IMG/VR virus record: IMGVR_UViG_3300017767_000077
Span: 1 to 29,503 of that record
Origin: a virus
Strand: one strand, 5' to 3'
DNA: 29,503 bases
The position numbers and the translations under genes were made by a program. Under the pieces are notes generated by a model. The model did no database searches and was not told the DNA's origin. It saw only the letters and a list, made by a program, of their open reading frames with translations. Below are positions 1-6,031 of the stretch, in pieces (position 1 is the stretch's first letter; every line of letters begins with the position of its first letter).

Positions 1-354
1 AGCAGGGAGTTTTGTAGAAAAATGGTATCAGCTAAAAAGATATACCGAAAAGAAGATATAATGCAAATGAGTAAACAACCTGTTAACGCTGGGTGGGGTA
101 AAGGTGGTGCTGCAACTTACGATATTTGGCTTTACAAAGGTGGTGGATCGTGTAGGCATTTTTGGATGAGAAAAACGTATATGGCTAAAGGCGTAAAACC
201 AGATGCTACTAACCCAAATGCAGAAATAAGTGTAAATGAAGCAAAGAAAGAAGGTTTTAAACCTGAAACTAATGATGCTAAAGTTGCAAAAAGACCAAGA
301 GATATGAAAAATAGGGGATTTATAAAACCTAAAAACTTTACAACACCACGATAG
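1..354 (+). CDS. C-terminal part of phage head-region structural protein (5' truncated)
   Basis: The reading frame is open to the first base of the window (it reads SREFCRKMVSAKKIYRKED before any obvious start), so the Met at 22 is internal and the N-terminus lies outside. The visible part has an SREFCRKMV stretch, a GWGKGGAATYDIWLYKGGG stretch, a Cys/His pair (SCRHFW) and a basic tail. From memory this pattern is the C-terminal domain of a structural protein found in the head module of Bacteroidetes phages, near the portal and prohead protease genes. The exact role is unknown. It sits 2 bases before a connector-like gene, which supports a head-completion context. Confidence 0.6.
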   Translation, partial: SREFCRKMVSAKKIYRKEDIMQMSKQPVNAGWGKGGAATYDIWLYKGGGSCRHFWMRKTYMAKGVKPDATNPNAEISVNEAKKEGFKPETNDAKVAKRPRDMKNRGFIKPKNFTTPR

Positions 355-356
355 TT

Positions 357-860
357 ATGGCTGAAGCATTATTTGTTACTCGTAAAGATATTGTAAAATA
401 CACTAATGTATCAGGTGGAGTAGATACTGATAAGTTTATACAATACGTTAAGATTGCACAGAATATACATATACAAAATTATATAGGTACAAAGCTATAT
501 GATAAAATAAGTACAGATATTATAGCAGGTAATTTAACAGGACATTATGCAACATTAGTTGAAAACCATATTAAACCTTGTTTAGTACATTGGGCAATGG
601 TTGAGTATTTACCATTTGCTGCTTACACGGTATCTAATAAAGGTGTTTATAAACATAGTAGTGAAAATGCGGAAAACGTATCTAAAACAGAAGTAGATTT
701 TTTAATTGAAAAAGAACGTACAACAGCACAATACTACACCGATAGAATGATAGAACATTTTAGTTTCTATGCAGCAGAAAGATATGCTGAATATTATACT
801 AATAATAATGATAACGTATATCCGGATAAGGATGCTAATTTTTCTGGTTGGGTTTTATGA
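357..860 (+). CDS. Head-tail connector/adaptor-like protein (DUF6712-like)
   Basis: A 167-residue protein. The N-terminal pattern VTRKDIVKY...VDTDKFIQYVKIAQNIHIQNYIGTKL is typical of the small all-helical adaptor proteins of Bacteroidetes phages that I recall as DUF6712, which are gp6-like in position. These proteins are thought to join the portal to the tail. The tail half is rich in Tyr and helix-forming residues (RMIEHFSFYAAERYAEYY). It lies directly downstream of a head-region gene, and its stop codon overlaps the next small gene (ATGA). The family assignment is by eye; the function is inferred from gene order. Confidence 0.65.
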   Translation: MAEALFVTRKDIVKYTNVSGGVDTDKFIQYVKIAQNIHIQNYIGTKLYDKISTDIIAGNLTGHYATLVENHIKPCLVHWAMVEYLPFAAYTVSNKGVYKHSSENAENVSKTEVDFLIEKERTTAQYYTDRMIEHFSFYAAERYAEYYTNNNDNVYPDKDANFSGWVL

Positions 861-949
861 TTAAAAGGACTTATAAACCTAAACAGCAAAACATAGTTAA
901 GTTAAAAAACTATTTAAAAAGGATGTATAACAAAAACATAAAAAAGTAA
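857..949 (+). CDS. Very small basic protein, hypothetical
   Basis: A 30-residue open frame (MIKRTYKPKQQNIVKLKNYL and a KRMYNKNIKK tail) starts in an ATGA overlap with the connector gene and ends 10 bases before the next gene. About a third of the residues are Lys or Arg, and it has no acidic residue. Translational coupling and the tight fit between neighbours are the only support. It could be a nucleic-acid-binding or head-associated microprotein, but no family is recognised. Confidence 0.4.
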   Translation: MIKRTYKPKQQNIVKLKNYLKRMYNKNIKK

Positions 950-959
950 TTATATATAT

Positions 960-1175
960 ATGGCTAATAACATAAATTGGGGTTCAATATATTGTCAAAT
1001 GATAACTGATTCAGGATTTGGTTCTGATACGGCATATTCAACAAACTATATACCTGATATTTCAGCACCAAGTTGCTGGGGTACTTTTGCACTAACAGCA
1101 GATTTAACACAAATATCTGGTACACCATTTTTAGCTGATACAACATTATATAGAGCAGATGCAACACAAAAATAA
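960..1175 (+). CDS. Small virion-associated protein, putative
   Basis: A 71-residue protein beginning MANNINWGSIYCQM. The NINWGxIY opening is a pattern I know from short structural or fibre-associated proteins of flavobacterial and marine phages. The rest is Ser/Thr/Asp rich (beta-prone), without membrane segments or coiled coil. It opens a run of four fibre-like genes (960-3260) between the connector and lysis genes. An overlapping minus-strand frame is a shadow. Function is inferred from context only. Confidence 0.55.
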   Translation: MANNINWGSIYCQMITDSGFGSDTAYSTNYIPDISAPSCWGTFALTADLTQISGTPFLADTTLYRADATQK

Positions 1176-1186
1176 AATATTAAAAA

Positions 1187-1759
1187 ATGGCTAAACAAGT
1201 TATAAATATAGGTACAACAGCGAACGATGGAACAGGTGATCCTATAAGAGATGCCTTTGATAAATGTAATGACAACTTTACAGAACTGTATTCAGATGAT
1301 GCAGGAGATGTAGGAAGCATAACAGCAACAGCACCAATAGCAAGAGATTCAGCAACAGGAGCAGTAACAATATCATTAAATGATGATGGAGTAACACACG
1401 CTAAATTAGAAAACAGATATACAGCAAGTGGAAGCATAACAACTTATACAGGAGCAGTAACTGTAGATTGGTCAGCAGCTACAAACTTTGTAATGGGTTC
1501 TTCTTTAACAGGAGCGATAGAATTTGATTTTACAAACTTCAAAACAGGTCAAGTATTAACTATTCACAACCTTACAGGTTCGCAAACAATAACTTTAGAT
1601 TCTAACGCTGCTACAAGTGAAACATTCAACAAATTAGGTGGAAACGATTACGATGGTTCTACAACAAACGCTTTAATGATAGAATGTATTAGTGATTCAG
1701 CAAATGCTGTTTTTAATTATTCAGTATTAACCTATGCAAGTGATACAACACCAAGTTAA
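1187..1759 (+). CDS. Tail fibre/virion structural protein
   Basis: A 190-residue protein. The N-terminus contains INIGTTANDGTGDPIRDAFD followed by KCNDNFTELY, a signature shared by many marine phage structural proteins, including cyanophage and pelagiphage fibre or neck-appendage proteins. The remainder is a low-charge, Thr/Ser/Ala-rich beta-prone region with the pattern of a beta-structured fibre (SQTITLDSNAATSETF). It lies 12 bases after the previous gene and 11 before the next. Probably a trimeric fibre or whisker component; the signature is seen, the role inferred. Confidence 0.65.
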   Translation: MAKQVINIGTTANDGTGDPIRDAFDKCNDNFTELYSDDAGDVGSITATAPIARDSATGAVTISLNDDGVTHAKLENRYTASGSITTYTGAVTVDWSAATNFVMGSSLTGAIEFDFTNFKTGQVLTIHNLTGSQTITLDSNAATSETFNKLGGNDYDGSTTNALMIECISDSANAVFNYSVLTYASDTTPS

Positions 1760-1770
1760 AAAAATAAGAT

Positions 1771-2232
1771 ATGAAAGCAATTAATATAGATGGTACAATT
1801 AAAACCTATAATTCAATTCCTAAAACTTGGGGCAATATTTTAGGTGTACAATATTTAAATGATTCAAGTTTAGAAGAACTTGGTTTTTACGATGTAGTAA
1901 CACCTTCAACTAAACAAAGCCAAGAATTAGGCTCTATAGAATGGGATTCAAAAAATAAAGTTTTTACTTACCCTATTAAAAACAGAACTTATAGCCAAAC
2001 AGTAGCTGAACTTAAAACACAAAAAATAGAAAACCTAAAAAGTATTTATGGAAGTAAGTTAGGTAAAACTGATTGGTATATAGTAAGAGCGCAAGAAGGT
2101 ATAGCAGCACCACAAGACATTATAGATGCAAGAGCATCTTTAAGAACTGAATGTGCGAGTAAAGAAGCAGAAATAAATGCACTTTCAACAAAAAGTTCTA
2201 TTTTAGATTATCAACTTCCAAGTTTTATATAA
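1771..2232 (+). CDS. Tail fibre assembly/chaperone-like protein, putative
   Basis: A 153-residue protein. The C-terminal half (residues about 84-140) has the layout of phage tail fibre assembly proteins: a helical segment (VAELKTQKIENLKSIYGSKL), a TDWYIVRAQEG core with the TDW motif, then a long helix with RASLRTECASKEAEINAL. In that family a TDW motif followed by a helix with Arg-rich spacing is usual. Its stop overlaps the ATG of the next, fibre-like gene by one base, which fits a chaperone translated with its client. It could instead be a minor fibre protein itself. Confidence 0.5.
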   Translation: MKAINIDGTIKTYNSIPKTWGNILGVQYLNDSSLEELGFYDVVTPSTKQSQELGSIEWDSKNKVFTYPIKNRTYSQTVAELKTQKIENLKSIYGSKLGKTDWYIVRAQEGIAAPQDIIDARASLRTECASKEAEINALSTKSSILDYQLPSFI

Positions 2233-3260
2233 TGAGTTTAGGAAAAAAGAAAATGCTTTCTCAAGGTGGAGCAGGTGCATTAGTTCCATCAGATAATTTT
2301 AATACTGTTTTATGGACAGGAAATAATACAGCAAGAACTATTCCTGTAGGTTTTCAGCCTGACTTCGTGTGGATAAAATCAAGAAGTAATGGAAGAAACC
2401 ACAGACTTTTAGATAGTATAAGAGGGGCAACAAAAGTTTTAAGTTCTGATTCAACATCAAATGAATACAATGAAGATTCATTAACATCTTTTGACAGTAA
2501 TGGTTTTACGCTTGGTACAGGCGGTAATCAAAATAGATTAAATGAAACTTACGTTGGATGGTGTTGGTACGCTCCTACTTCAGAAACAAATAATGACGGC
2601 AGTGTTACAGCAACTATAAAAAAGAATGTAGATGCAGGATTTAGTATTGTGAAATTCACATCAAATGCATCAACAATTACTGTTGGTCACGGAATAAACA
2701 AACCTGATTTAATAATTTTAAAAGCAACAAGTTTTTCTGACTCTTGGTTTATAAATTGTGTAGGTTTAACAAATCAATCAGATAGAGCGATAAGATTTGG
2801 AATTAATGGGGAAGAAACAAGTAATGCTTTTTGGAATAATACAGCACCAACATCATCTGTTTTTTCTGTTGGTAATGGTGTTTCTGTTAGCGGTCAATCT
2901 TATATCGCCTACTGCTTTCATTCAGTAGCAGGTTATCAAAAGATAGGGTCTTATACAGGGAACGGAAATAATACAGGAACTGTTGTAGATACTGGATTTA
3001 CTCCTCGATTCGTAATGATTAAAGCAACTACAACTGATAATGGTGGTGGAAATTGGATTATATATGATAACGTAAGAAGTACATCAAACCCAAGAAATAA
3101 AAGATTGTATGCAGATTTAAATATTGCAGAGCAATCTATTTCAAATTATGATTTAGATTTTTTAACTGGAGCAACAAAAGGATTCCAACCTAAAATCGGC
3201 ACAAGTTCTTATGGATTTAATACACTTAATGTAGATTACATCTATTTAGCAATAGCATAA
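2232..3260 (+). CDS. Putative receptor-binding/tail fibre protein with three repeats (DUF7483-like)
   Basis: A 342-residue beta-rich protein. It contains three diverged copies of one unit, at about residues 27-112, 138-230 and 238-342. Each opens with a TGNN/TxNA-type strand, then G-x-x-PDhhhIK (GFQPDFVWIK, GINKPDLIILK, GFTPRFVMIK), and closes with a Y-hydrophobic strand (YVGWCWYA, YIAYCFHS, YIYLAIA). I recall this PDFVWIK...LLDSIRG pattern in marine phage fibre proteins annotated as DUF7483. A role in binding the host surface is likely. It is coupled upstream to a fibre-assembly-like gene and downstream to a small membrane gene by one-base overlaps. Confidence 0.65.
   Translation: MSLGKKKMLSQGGAGALVPSDNFNTVLWTGNNTARTIPVGFQPDFVWIKSRSNGRNHRLLDSIRGATKVLSSDSTSNEYNEDSLTSFDSNGFTLGTGGNQNRLNETYVGWCWYAPTSETNNDGSVTATIKKNVDAGFSIVKFTSNASTITVGHGINKPDLIILKATSFSDSWFINCVGLTNQSDRAIRFGINGEETSNAFWNNTAPTSSVFSVGNGVSVSGQSYIAYCFHSVAGYQKIGSYTGNGNNTGTVVDTGFTPRFVMIKATTTDNGGGNWIIYDNVRSTSNPRNKRLYADLNIAEQSISNYDLDFLTGATKGFQPKIGTSSYGFNTLNVDYIYLAIA
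2310..3257 (+). repeat. Threefold protein-level repeat inside the fibre gene
   Basis: Three diverged units, at about 2310-2567, 2643-2921 and 2943-3257. They share an opening strand, a G-x-x-P-[DR]-hydrophobic-IK core and a closing Tyr-rich strand. They are recognisable only at protein level; the DNA is not obviously repeated. Confidence 0.55.
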
Positions 3261-3403
3261 TGGAAGATATAAAGATTTATGGTTTAAATGCAGTTGCTTT
3301 AGCATTTTCAGTTAGTGCTATAAATCCTGTTCTACAAGCTATAAGTCTTTTACTTGCCATTGGATATACTGTAATATCAATAACACAAAAACTAAAGAAA
3401 TGA
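3260..3403 (+). CDS. Small membrane protein, holin-like
   Basis: A 47-residue protein starting in a TAATG overlap with the fibre gene and ending in an ATGA overlap with the next gene. After a short polar start (MEDIKIYG) it is almost wholly hydrophobic to about residue 41 (LNAVALAFSVSAINPVLQAI, then SLLLAIGYTVISI), broken by an N-P turn, and ends QKLKK. This gives two short transmembrane helices with a basic cytoplasmic tail. Size, topology and its place beside endolysin and holin genes suggest a role in lysis. No sequence family is recognised. Confidence 0.55.
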   Translation: MEDIKIYGLNAVALAFSVSAINPVLQAISLLLAIGYTVISITQKLKK

Positions 3404-3810
3404 CATTACCTAAAAACGGTGTTGCAAAAGAGATAAGAAGCTATTTAGGTAGCTTACTTATATTTTTCTTTATAGTAGGTATTATTATAACTTTTGTTCA
3501 ATATCCTGTTTTAGAATCTAACAAGGAAATCGTTTTAATGTTGATAGGGTCAATCTCGGCGAGCATTCCAATTCTCATAAATTCTATAAGCGGAACAAAG
3601 CCTGACGATATAAATGGACTAAAAGCAACAATAGAAAAAAAAGAACATCAAATACAAATGCTTGTAGATGCTAAAGATAGGTTAGAAGAAATGGTTATTG
3701 AATTGCAAAAAGAAATGTTACAAAACCAAGATAATATAATGGATAAAATTATTCTTAAAAGTGCATTGTTTTTTGATGACAAATTTAACCCACCAAAAGG
3801 AAAGCTATGA
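3400..3810 (+). CDS. Membrane protein with two TM segments and a coiled coil; lysis-associated, putative
   Basis: A 136-residue protein. Residues about 15-34 (YLGSLLIFFFIVGIIITFVQ) and 43-63 (EIVLMLIGSISASIPILINS) are transmembrane. Residues about 72-112 form a charged heptad region (LKATIEKKEHQIQMLVDAKD onward), a coiled coil. The two-TM plus coiled-coil plan could fit a holin-like or spanin-like protein that connects to the envelope. It overlaps both neighbours by four bases in a lysis cluster. Role inferred from layout; no family recognised. Confidence 0.5.
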   Translation: MTLPKNGVAKEIRSYLGSLLIFFFIVGIIITFVQYPVLESNKEIVLMLIGSISASIPILINSISGTKPDDINGLKATIEKKEHQIQMLVDAKDRLEEMVIELQKEMLQNQDNIMDKIILKSALFFDDKFNPPKGKL

Positions 3811-3884
3811 AAGAAGTAAAATGCAAGTGCGGATGCACAAATAACCCAGAAGGTTACTGCGATGGTAGCCACTTAAATAAATAA
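3807..3884 (+). CDS. 25-residue CDGSH-type iron-sulfur-like microprotein
   Basis: It starts in an ATGA overlap with the preceding membrane protein gene. After the start MKEV the peptide has K-C6-K-C8-G-C10-T-N-N-P-E-G-Y-C18-D-G-S-H22. The last five residues are the exact CDGSH signature, and the upstream C-x-C and T...P elements match the [2Fe-2S] CDGSH consensus, except that the second Cys and the CDGSH Cys are nine residues apart rather than the usual eight. An extra Cys (C10) is also present. The known fold uses three Cys and one His as cluster ligands. At 25 residues it is shorter than any CDGSH domain I know, so it would need to dimerise or bind a partner. An Fe-S or Zn role is inferred. 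Confidence 0.6.
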   Translation: MKEVKCKCGCTNNPEGYCDGSHLNK

Positions 3885-3886
3885 AT

Positions 3887-4066
3887 ATGCAAACTTTAAT
3901 AATTATAATTTCAATAGTAATGTTTTTAACAGCAGTAATGATGGCATTAACTGTTTATGGTTTATTTACAGATAAAGATAAGGATGGTATTCCTGATGCT
4001 TTAGAAGATAAATTTAACCAAGTAGTTAGTGATATAAAACAAGAAATTGAAAAGATTAAAAAATGA
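3887..4066 (+). CDS. Small single-TM protein with one calcium-binding (TSP3/EF-hand-like) loop
   Basis: A 59-residue protein. Residues about 4-27 (LIIIISIVMFLTAVMMALTV) form one transmembrane helix. It is followed by DKDKDGIPDALEDKF (residues 29-43), matching the D-x-D-x-D-G-x-x-D thrombospondin type 3/EF-hand loop common in Bacteroidetes surface proteins, and then a charged helical tail. The plan suggests a membrane-anchored helical protein with a single Ca2+ site. It overlaps the endolysin start by four bases, so it may act in lysis or its regulation. Function unknown. Confidence 0.55.
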   Translation: MQTLIIIISIVMFLTAVMMALTVYGLFTDKDKDGIPDALEDKFNQVVSDIKQEIEKIKK

Positions 4067-4413
4067 AATACTTTACGTTAGATGAATTTGATTCACCTGA
4101 TCACGAAGGTAGTGGTGTTAATATGGATAGTAACTTTCTTGAGTTGCTCAACAATGCACGTAAAATTGCAGGGATACCATTTAAAATTACAAGTGGATAC
4201 AGAACATTTGAACATAACAAAAAAGTTGGCGGTGTACAAAACTCATCACACCTCAACGGTCTTGCAGCCGACATTGCTGTTAGATCAGGAAATGAAAGAT
4301 ACATTATTCTTAATGCCCTTATTAAAGCAGGATTCAAACGGTTGGGAATCGCTAAAACCTTTATACATTGCGATACCGATACATCTAAATCTAATTCAGT
4401 CTGGACATACTAA
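4063..4413 (+). CDS. Endolysin, M15-family peptidase (D-Ala-D-Ala carboxypeptidase-like)
   Basis: A 116-residue protein spanning a complete Peptidase M15_3 domain. Seen motifs are ITSGYRTFEHN (42-52), SSHLNGLAADI (61-71) carrying the zinc ligands His63 and Asp70, and FIHCDTD (100-106) with the third ligand His102. This family cleaves peptide bonds in peptidoglycan stems. It has no signal peptide, so it needs a holin, encoded just downstream at 4505. The start overlaps the upstream TM gene (ATGA). An alternative plus-strand frame at 4082-4444 is a shadow. Confident in the domain; the lysis role follows from context. Confidence 0.88.
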   Translation: MKYFTLDEFDSPDHEGSGVNMDSNFLELLNNARKIAGIPFKITSGYRTFEHNKKVGGVQNSSHLNGLAADIAVRSGNERYIILNALIKAGFKRLGIAKTFIHCDTDTSKSNSVWTY

Positions 4414-4431
4414 CACAGTAGGAAGTACGCT

Positions 4432-4512
4432 ATGGAACAATTAATTTTTGGTTATGTTGTATTTCGTATGTTAGAATTTTTAATTATAAAAATATTCCAA
4501 AGTTTTGGCTGA
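4432..4512 (+). CDS. Very small hydrophobic peptide, hypothetical
   Basis: A 26-residue frame (MEQLIFGYVVFRMLEFLIIK and a short tail) between the endolysin and the holin; it overlaps the holin's TTG start by 8 bases. It is hydrophobic enough for one membrane helix. It could be a small lysis modulator or simply a leader that couples translation to the holin, whose TTG start is weak. Support is position and hydrophobicity only. Confidence 0.35.
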   Translation: MEQLIFGYVVFRMLEFLIIKIFQSFG

Positions 4513-4921
4513 AAAGAAAAAGTTTAAAGATACTGAAGTAGGCAAGTTTTTACTTAATAAGATACCTAATGTAGTTGGTGCAGTTGCAGGTAATACAGCA
4601 GTAGGAAGTGTTATACAAGCTATTATTGGTGGTTCAGATATGAGCGATGCTGATAAAGAAATAGCACTTAAAAAACTTGAAATAGAACGTGCCGAAATAG
4701 ATGGTACTACAAGAAGGTGGGTTGCTGATGCAAGAAGTGGTTCTTGGTTATCTTCTAATGTACGTCCATTAACCCTTGTATTTTTAACTATAAGCTATGT
4801 TATAGGATGGTATTTAGGTTATCCATTAGATAGTATTACAGGTTTACTTAGTATTGTAATTGGTGGCTACTTTGGTTCAAGAGGTGTAGAAAAAGTATTT
4901 GGCAACAATAAGCATCAATAA
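4505..4921 (+). CDS. Holin, 3-TM superfamily
   Basis: A 138-residue protein. An N-terminal hydrophobic Gly/Ala segment (about 20-43) is followed by a charged helical region (DADKEIALKKLEIERAEIDG), the conserved SGSWLSSNVRPLTLVFL motif, and two transmembrane helices (about 88-107 and 110-127). The RxxxS-WLS-x-NVRP signature followed by two TMs is characteristic of the 3TM holins first described for gene transfer agent release (PF11351, from memory). It should permeabilise the inner membrane and release the M15 endolysin encoded just upstream. The start is TTG at 4505, overlapping the preceding microprotein; no in-frame ATG is available near the N-terminus. Confidence 0.82.
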   Translation: MAEKKKFKDTEVGKFLLNKIPNVVGAVAGNTAVGSVIQAIIGGSDMSDADKEIALKKLEIERAEIDGTTRRWVADARSGSWLSSNVRPLTLVFLTISYVIGWYLGYPLDSITGLLSIVIGGYFGSRGVEKVFGNNKHQ

Positions 4922-5055
4922 TGGCAAAAAAGCAAATAGTTATTAACTATAAAAAAGTTAAGGTTAAACGTAAGGGTATACATAGCAAAACCAAACAATC
5001 TAAATTAAAATCTTCTAAAAACTACGTTAAAAAATATCGTGGTCAAGGTAGGTAA
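4921..5055 (+). CDS. Small basic conserved phage protein
   Basis: A 44-residue, strongly basic protein. It starts in a TAATG overlap with the holin and contains KRKGIHSKTKQSKLKSSKNY and ends KKYRGQGR. I recognise the KGxHxKxKxSxxKSSKNY...YRGQGR pattern as recurring in Bacteroidetes phages near lysis or head genes. About 40% of residues are Lys or Arg, so nucleic acid binding is plausible. The function is unknown. Confidence 0.6.
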   Translation: MAKKQIVINYKKVKVKRKGIHSKTKQSKLKSSKNYVKKYRGQGR

Positions 5056-5120
5056 TGTTAAAAAATAAAAATACTAAAACTTTACATCTTAATAAAAAAG
5101 TTTGTAAATTTGGTGGGTAG
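5055..5120 (+). CDS. Possible 21-residue microprotein
   Basis: The ATG overlaps the previous stop by one base (TAATG). The frame reads MLKNKNTKTLHLNKKVCKFG and one more Gly, then TAG. It is basic and Cys-containing. The only support is the coupled start and its place in an otherwise gapless operon; it may be non-coding. Confidence 0.25.
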   Translation: MLKNKNTKTLHLNKKVCKFGG

Positions 5121-5154
5121 TGGGATATTAAATAAATTATTAAAATATATATAA

Positions 5155-5400
5155 ATGACAAAAGAAGATTTAACAATTAGAAATTTAGCAGAAAAAATAG
5201 CAAAAGATTTTCAATTATCTGTCAAAGAAAGAACAGATGGTATATTAGAATTAGACGCTATATCATATACTAACTTAGGTATAGATAGTACTAAATCAGA
5301 AAAAAATAAAGTTAAATCAGACAGTAAACATTTATATAAATTAATAAGAGGTTTTAATGAATCATTAGGAAAGGATTTAATACAACACATGGATGCCTAA
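5155..5400 (+). CDS. Hypothetical protein
   Basis: An 81-residue charged protein with no membrane segment. The N-terminal part (DLTIRNLAEKIAKDFQLSV) is helical and could resemble half of an HTH, but I cannot show a full DNA-binding motif. A Ser/Lys-rich middle (STKSEKNKVKSDSKHLYKLI) leads to a helical end. It overlaps the ninG start by 8 bases, so the two are probably co-translated. No family recognised. Confidence 0.5.
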   Translation: MTKEDLTIRNLAEKIAKDFQLSVKERTDGILELDAISYTNLGIDSTKSEKNKVKSDSKHLYKLIRGFNESLGKDLIQHMDA

Positions 5401-5785
5401 AGTAGCTAAAAAACTAAGTCGTAGTAAACTTGTTAAAAAACTCGATACTGTTTTTAGCCAATATATTAGATTAAGTAATGCAGATAAAAATGGTAATTGT
5501 AAATGTGTTACTTGTGATAAAACCTTTTTTTGGAAAGAAATTCAAGCAGGACATTTTATGAGTAGGAAACATTATAGTATTAGATGGGATGAAAGAAATG
5601 TAAAACCACAATGCTTAGCTTGCAATGTTTATAGATATGGTGAGCAATATAAGTTTTCTCAAAAATTAGGTTTTCAAGAATCAGAATTATTATATAATTT
5701 AAGTAAAAGTATTGTTAAATTTACTAATGTAGAACTACAAGAATTTATAAATTTATATAATAAGAAATTAAAAGCATTTCTTTAG
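5393..5785 (+). CDS. ninG: NinG/Rap-like recombination nuclease
   Basis: A 130-residue protein whose core matches lambda NinG (Rap). It opens with a LVKKLDTVFSQYIRLSNAD helix, then a zinc-binding C-x2-C (Cys38, Cys41), the QAGHFMSRKHYSIRWDERNV block (51-70), a second C-x2-C (Cys74, Cys77) and an EQYKF element. In lambda, Rap is a structure-specific endonuclease acting on D-loops and Holliday junctions in Red-dependent recombination; the motif resembles HNH zinc fingers. It is shorter than lambda NinG (about 200 residues) but keeps the core. It is the last gene before a terminator, next to the ERF/SSB block on the other side. Confidence 0.85.
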   Translation: MPKVAKKLSRSKLVKKLDTVFSQYIRLSNADKNGNCKCVTCDKTFFWKEIQAGHFMSRKHYSIRWDERNVKPQCLACNVYRYGEQYKFSQKLGFQESELLYNLSKSIVKFTNVELQEFINLYNKKLKAFL

Positions 5786-5813
5786 TCTTTGTTTTTTTTG
5801 TTTTGTGAAAGAG

Positions 5814-5841
5814 GGGTAAATTTAATTTTACCCTTTTTTTT
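5814..5841 (+). terminator. Rho-independent terminator after ninG
   Basis: A perfect 7-bp stem, GGGTAAA (5814-5820) with TTTACCC (5827-5833) around a 6-base loop, is followed by eight T residues (5834-5841). It separates the structural/lysis/ninG transcript from the replication block. Confidence 0.85.
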
Positions 5842-5843
5842 GC

Positions 5844-5871
5844 TTTGTATTAAAAAAATGTTTATTTTTAC
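5844..5871 (+). promoter_or_regulatory. Putative promoter for the ERF-helicase operon
   Basis: Directly after the terminator lies TTTG (5844-5847), then AAAAAAATGTTTATTTTTAC (5852-5871). The TATTTTTA (5863-5870) resembles the Bacteroidetes -7 box TAnnTTTG and the TTTG its -33 box, though the 15-base spacing is short. Nearly the same AAAAAATGTKTATWTT string occurs at 9411-9427 and 16589-16604, each time just upstream of an operon start. Confidence 0.5.
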
Positions 5872-5890
5872 TTTAAACAAAAATTATATT

Positions 5891-6031
5891 ATGTCAAAAA
5901 CAAAAACTTTTTACGAAAAAATGCAAGAGGAAAGAGATCCTTATATTAAAATAAATCAATTAGAATTTACGATAGTTGAATTAAAACAAGATATAGAAAA
6001 CTTAAAAAAACAAATTGTTAAACATGTCTGA
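5891..6031 (+). CDS. Small coiled-coil protein, hypothetical
   Basis: The ATG at 5891 gives a 46-residue protein, MSKTKTFYEKMQEERDPYIK followed by a heptad-like charged helix (QLEFTIVELKQDIENLKKQI). A longer frame running back to 5789 would read through the terminator and promoter, so it is rejected. It is the first gene of the ERF operon and overlaps the ERF start by 8 bases. No family is recognised; a short dimerising helix is likely. Confidence 0.55.
   Translation: MSKTKTFYEKMQEERDPYIKINQLEFTIVELKQDIENLKKQIVKHV

Noticed and set aside
964-1437. Minus-strand open frames opposite the fibre genes
   Set aside because: They are shadows of the AT-rich plus-strand coding: hydrophobic low-complexity translations, no start context, and opposite genes with recognisable motifs.
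4082-4444. Second plus-strand frame overlapping the endolysin
   Set aside because: The M15 peptidase with complete zinc-site motifs occupies the same DNA; the alternative translation has no recognisable pattern.
5789-5890. N-terminal extension of the 46-residue coiled-coil gene
   Set aside because: It would run through a strong terminator hairpin and the promoter-like motif; the ATG at 5891 has the usual A/T-rich leader.
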